Origin: Planctomycetota bacterium
GTDB lineage: Bacteria > Planctomycetota > Planctomycetia > Planctomycetales > Planctomycetaceae
DNA: 64,000 nt
Direction: 5' to 3'
Assembly (NCBI GenBank): GCA_003388505.1
Contig: QQVO01000016.1
Coordinates: 1 to 64,000 of the forward strand
The notes beneath the pieces are model-generated. The model was not told the origin of the DNA and made no database searches. It saw nothing but the letters and a program-made list of their open reading frames with translations. Positions 62,733 to 64,000 of the stretch are shown one piece after another (position 1 is the first letter of the stretch; each line of letters opens with the position of its first letter). The position numbers were made by a program, and so were the translations under genes.

Positions 62733-64000
62733 CCGTCCGGAAGGTGGCGTCGTTGCCGGTGGCGGTCCCGGATTCGTTCACGCCGACCAACCGGTAATGG
62801 TAGAGCGTGCCGGGTTTCAGTCCTTCGATTGCGGCCTTCGAGAAGCGAGGCGTGATCTGCAGTCCACCGTACTGCTGCTCAGTGCGTTGCCCGTAGTGCT
62901 CATCCGGGCCGTATTCGAAGTAGAACTGTGTCGACCGCCCCATCGGCGTCAGCCGGCCGGTGAGCGTGGCGGTCTCGGGGCCGATCCGGATCGCTTCGCC
63001 CGTCACGACGTGCGGACGGTCGTCGGCCGGGACGGTGAACGACTCCTCCGGACCGGTCACCCGCCCCGCTGCGTTCTCCGCGACGAGGCGATAGTGATAC
63101 GTCGCGCCGGACTGCAGGCCGGTCAGATCGGTGTTGACGTGATACCAGTCGTCGTCCGTGCGGTGGACGGCTCCTTCGCCGAACATTTCGATTTCGCCCA
63201 GTCCCCAGTGGCGGTCCCGATACCCGGAGAGGATGCGAACCTTCACGGCCGTCGCTTTGCGTTCAAGATCTCTCTTCAGCAGGAAGGCGAAATTCGGGCC
63301 GCCCGGCGAATCCTCGGGCAGGGTCTCCTCGAAGAGCGGCGACCAGTTTTCGCCGTCGCCTGATGTCAGCACTTCCACCTGCCGGCCGGGCCATTCGGTG
63401 TGCTGGTGGATCTGGACCGTTTGGATCGTCACCGGCGTCGCGAACTCGTAAACGAATTCCTGCGGCGACTCGGGATCAGCCGCGCTGCGCCACATGCGGT
63501 GCTCGCCGTGCCGCCAGCCGTCGGTGAGTTGTGCGGGGTCGTCGGCGCTGCCCTCGGGAGACGAAGTGAGCGTCCCCCCGTTGGCCGGGTGGAGCAGCGA
63601 GTCGTTGCGGTAGGCCAGCGTGAATTCGTCGAAGTCGATTGAACCGGTGGGCCGCCGGCCTGGGTTCACGTACGCCAGCAGGTGAAAGAAGTCGCACGAG
63701 AGGCGGGCCTGAGAACTGTTGATCGAGTCGTAGGCGTAGTTCGGACGGTTCTGGGCGACGTTGTGCCCGCCGTAGGTCCAGTCGTGGGAACTGTTGTTCA
63801 GCCGGTATTCAATCTGCTCCCAGTCGCCGCTCTCCAGGCTGTCGGTGAGGCGGTATCCGGTGTAGGCCCAGTTGGCCCGCCGCCAGTCAGCCGTGAGTTG
63901 TTTGTCGATGTCGTTGTCGCTCTGCGTCCACCAGACGAGTTCGGCGCCGTTGGGTACAAAGTCATTGCCGCGCACGGCGAGTGAGACGCGCGCGTCTCGA
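62722..64000 (-). CDS. Exported multidomain adhesin-like protein, 5' end outside the window
   Basis: The frame stays open to the window edge, so the N-terminus lies beyond it and about 426 residues are visible. The first part resembles a concanavalin-like/LamG beta-sandwich. It is followed by an F5/8 type C (discoidin)-like domain (QLTDGWRHGEHRMWRS, PVTIQTVQIHQHTEWPGRQVEVLTSGDGENWSPLF). Two fibronectin type III-like repeats end it (LTGLQSGATYHYRLVAENAAGRVTGPEESFTV and IEGLKPGTLYHYRLVGVNESGTATGNDATFRT). Such proteins are surface or secreted glycan-binding or hydrolase accessories in planctomycetes. Confidence 0.75.
   Translation of the reverse strand, partial: RDARVSLAVRGNDFVPNGAELVWWTQSDNDIDKQLTADWRRANWAYTGYRLTDSLESGDWEQIEYRLNNSSHDWTYGGHNVAQNRPNYAYDSINSSQARLSCDFFHLLAYVNPGRRPTGSIDFDEFTLAYRNDSLLHPANGGTLTSSPEGSADDPAQLTDGWRHGEHRMWRSAADPESPQEFVYEFATPVTIQTVQIHQHTEWPGRQVEVLTSGDGENWSPLFEETLPEDSPGGPNFAFLLKRDLERKATAVKVRILSGYRDRHWGLGEIEMFGEGAVHRTDDDWYHVNTDLTGLQSGATYHYRLVAENAAGRVTGPEESFTVPADDRPHVVTGEAIRIGPETATLTGRLTPMGRSTQFYFEYGPDEHYGQRTEQQYGGLQITPRFSKAAIEGLKPGTLYHYRLVGVNESGTATGNDATFRTATE

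Overview
The window is high-GC chromosomal DNA from a bacterium of the phylum Planctomycetota, probably a marine or freshwater planctomycete or an assembled relative. Several family signatures support this: a DUF1559 pseudopilin, a PVC-type membrane-bound dehydrogenase fused to a heme domain, twin-arginine substrates, 'carboxypeptidase regulatory-like' cupredoxin lipoproteins, and abundant decayed intergenic repeats. Many starts lack a clear Shine-Dalgarno sequence. I found no rRNA, tRNA, CRISPR array, prophage or transposase.

Layout. 1-8.8 kb: a repeat-bearing left margin; a caspase-like peptidase (minus) divergent from a Tat-exported protein of unknown function; then a minus-strand run of a lipid kinase, a YheT-type hydrolase and a DedA protein; a 1.2-kb gene-free island packed with repeats; and a cytochrome c'-like protein. 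9.1-11.7 kb: a CydA-like protein fused to cytochrome c, with a membrane partner. 12.1-18.8 kb: a glycine-zipper lipoprotein, ribosomal protein L25, peptidyl-tRNA hydrolase, an FHA-GAF-AAA+ sigma-54 activator and a PfkB/adenosine-kinase-like sugar kinase. 18.9-26.5 kb: a Tat-exported Gfo/Idh/MocA oxidoreductase, a STAS anti-anti-sigma factor with an RsbW-like kinase, HemE, and a 1173-residue PVC dehydrogenase-cytochrome. 26.8-33.1 kb: a type II secretion/pseudopilus operon (three GspF-like proteins, two minor pseudopilins, a PilX/GspK-like protein and a DUF1559 pseudopilin). 33.3-39.9 kb: an ABC-2 permease with an exported partner, a leucine-rich-repeat protein, PurU, and a D-glutamate-cyclase-like DUF4392 protein.

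40.5-62.7 kb is the main feature: about 22 kb of uninterrupted plus-strand genes that look like one respiratory system. The order is Rieske protein, cytochrome b6-like subunit, an enlarged cytochrome b C-terminal subunit, a 1587-residue octaheme protein with a long coiled coil and an internal PDZ domain, two cupredoxin lipoproteins, a diheme lipoprotein, cytochrome c oxidase subunits II and I (A2-type), heme A synthase, heme O synthase, subunit III with a large hydrophilic insertion, subunit IV, an ABC exporter pair, a SCO1-DUF420 fusion and a small membrane protein. The inferred path is quinol to b/Rieske to the octaheme protein, then to cupredoxins or the diheme protein, then CuA, then the A2 oxidase, with assembly factors encoded alongside.

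The window also carries a striking non-coding signal. Degenerate 7-base-period repeats, sometimes in inverted pairs, sit directly in front of the start codons of respiratory genes (9.1, 41.7, 42.6, 44.1, 52.3, 57.1 and 58.4 kb). A separate 123-bp nested hairpin element supplies the stop codon of the L25 gene. The window ends inside a minus-strand gene for an exported multidomain protein.
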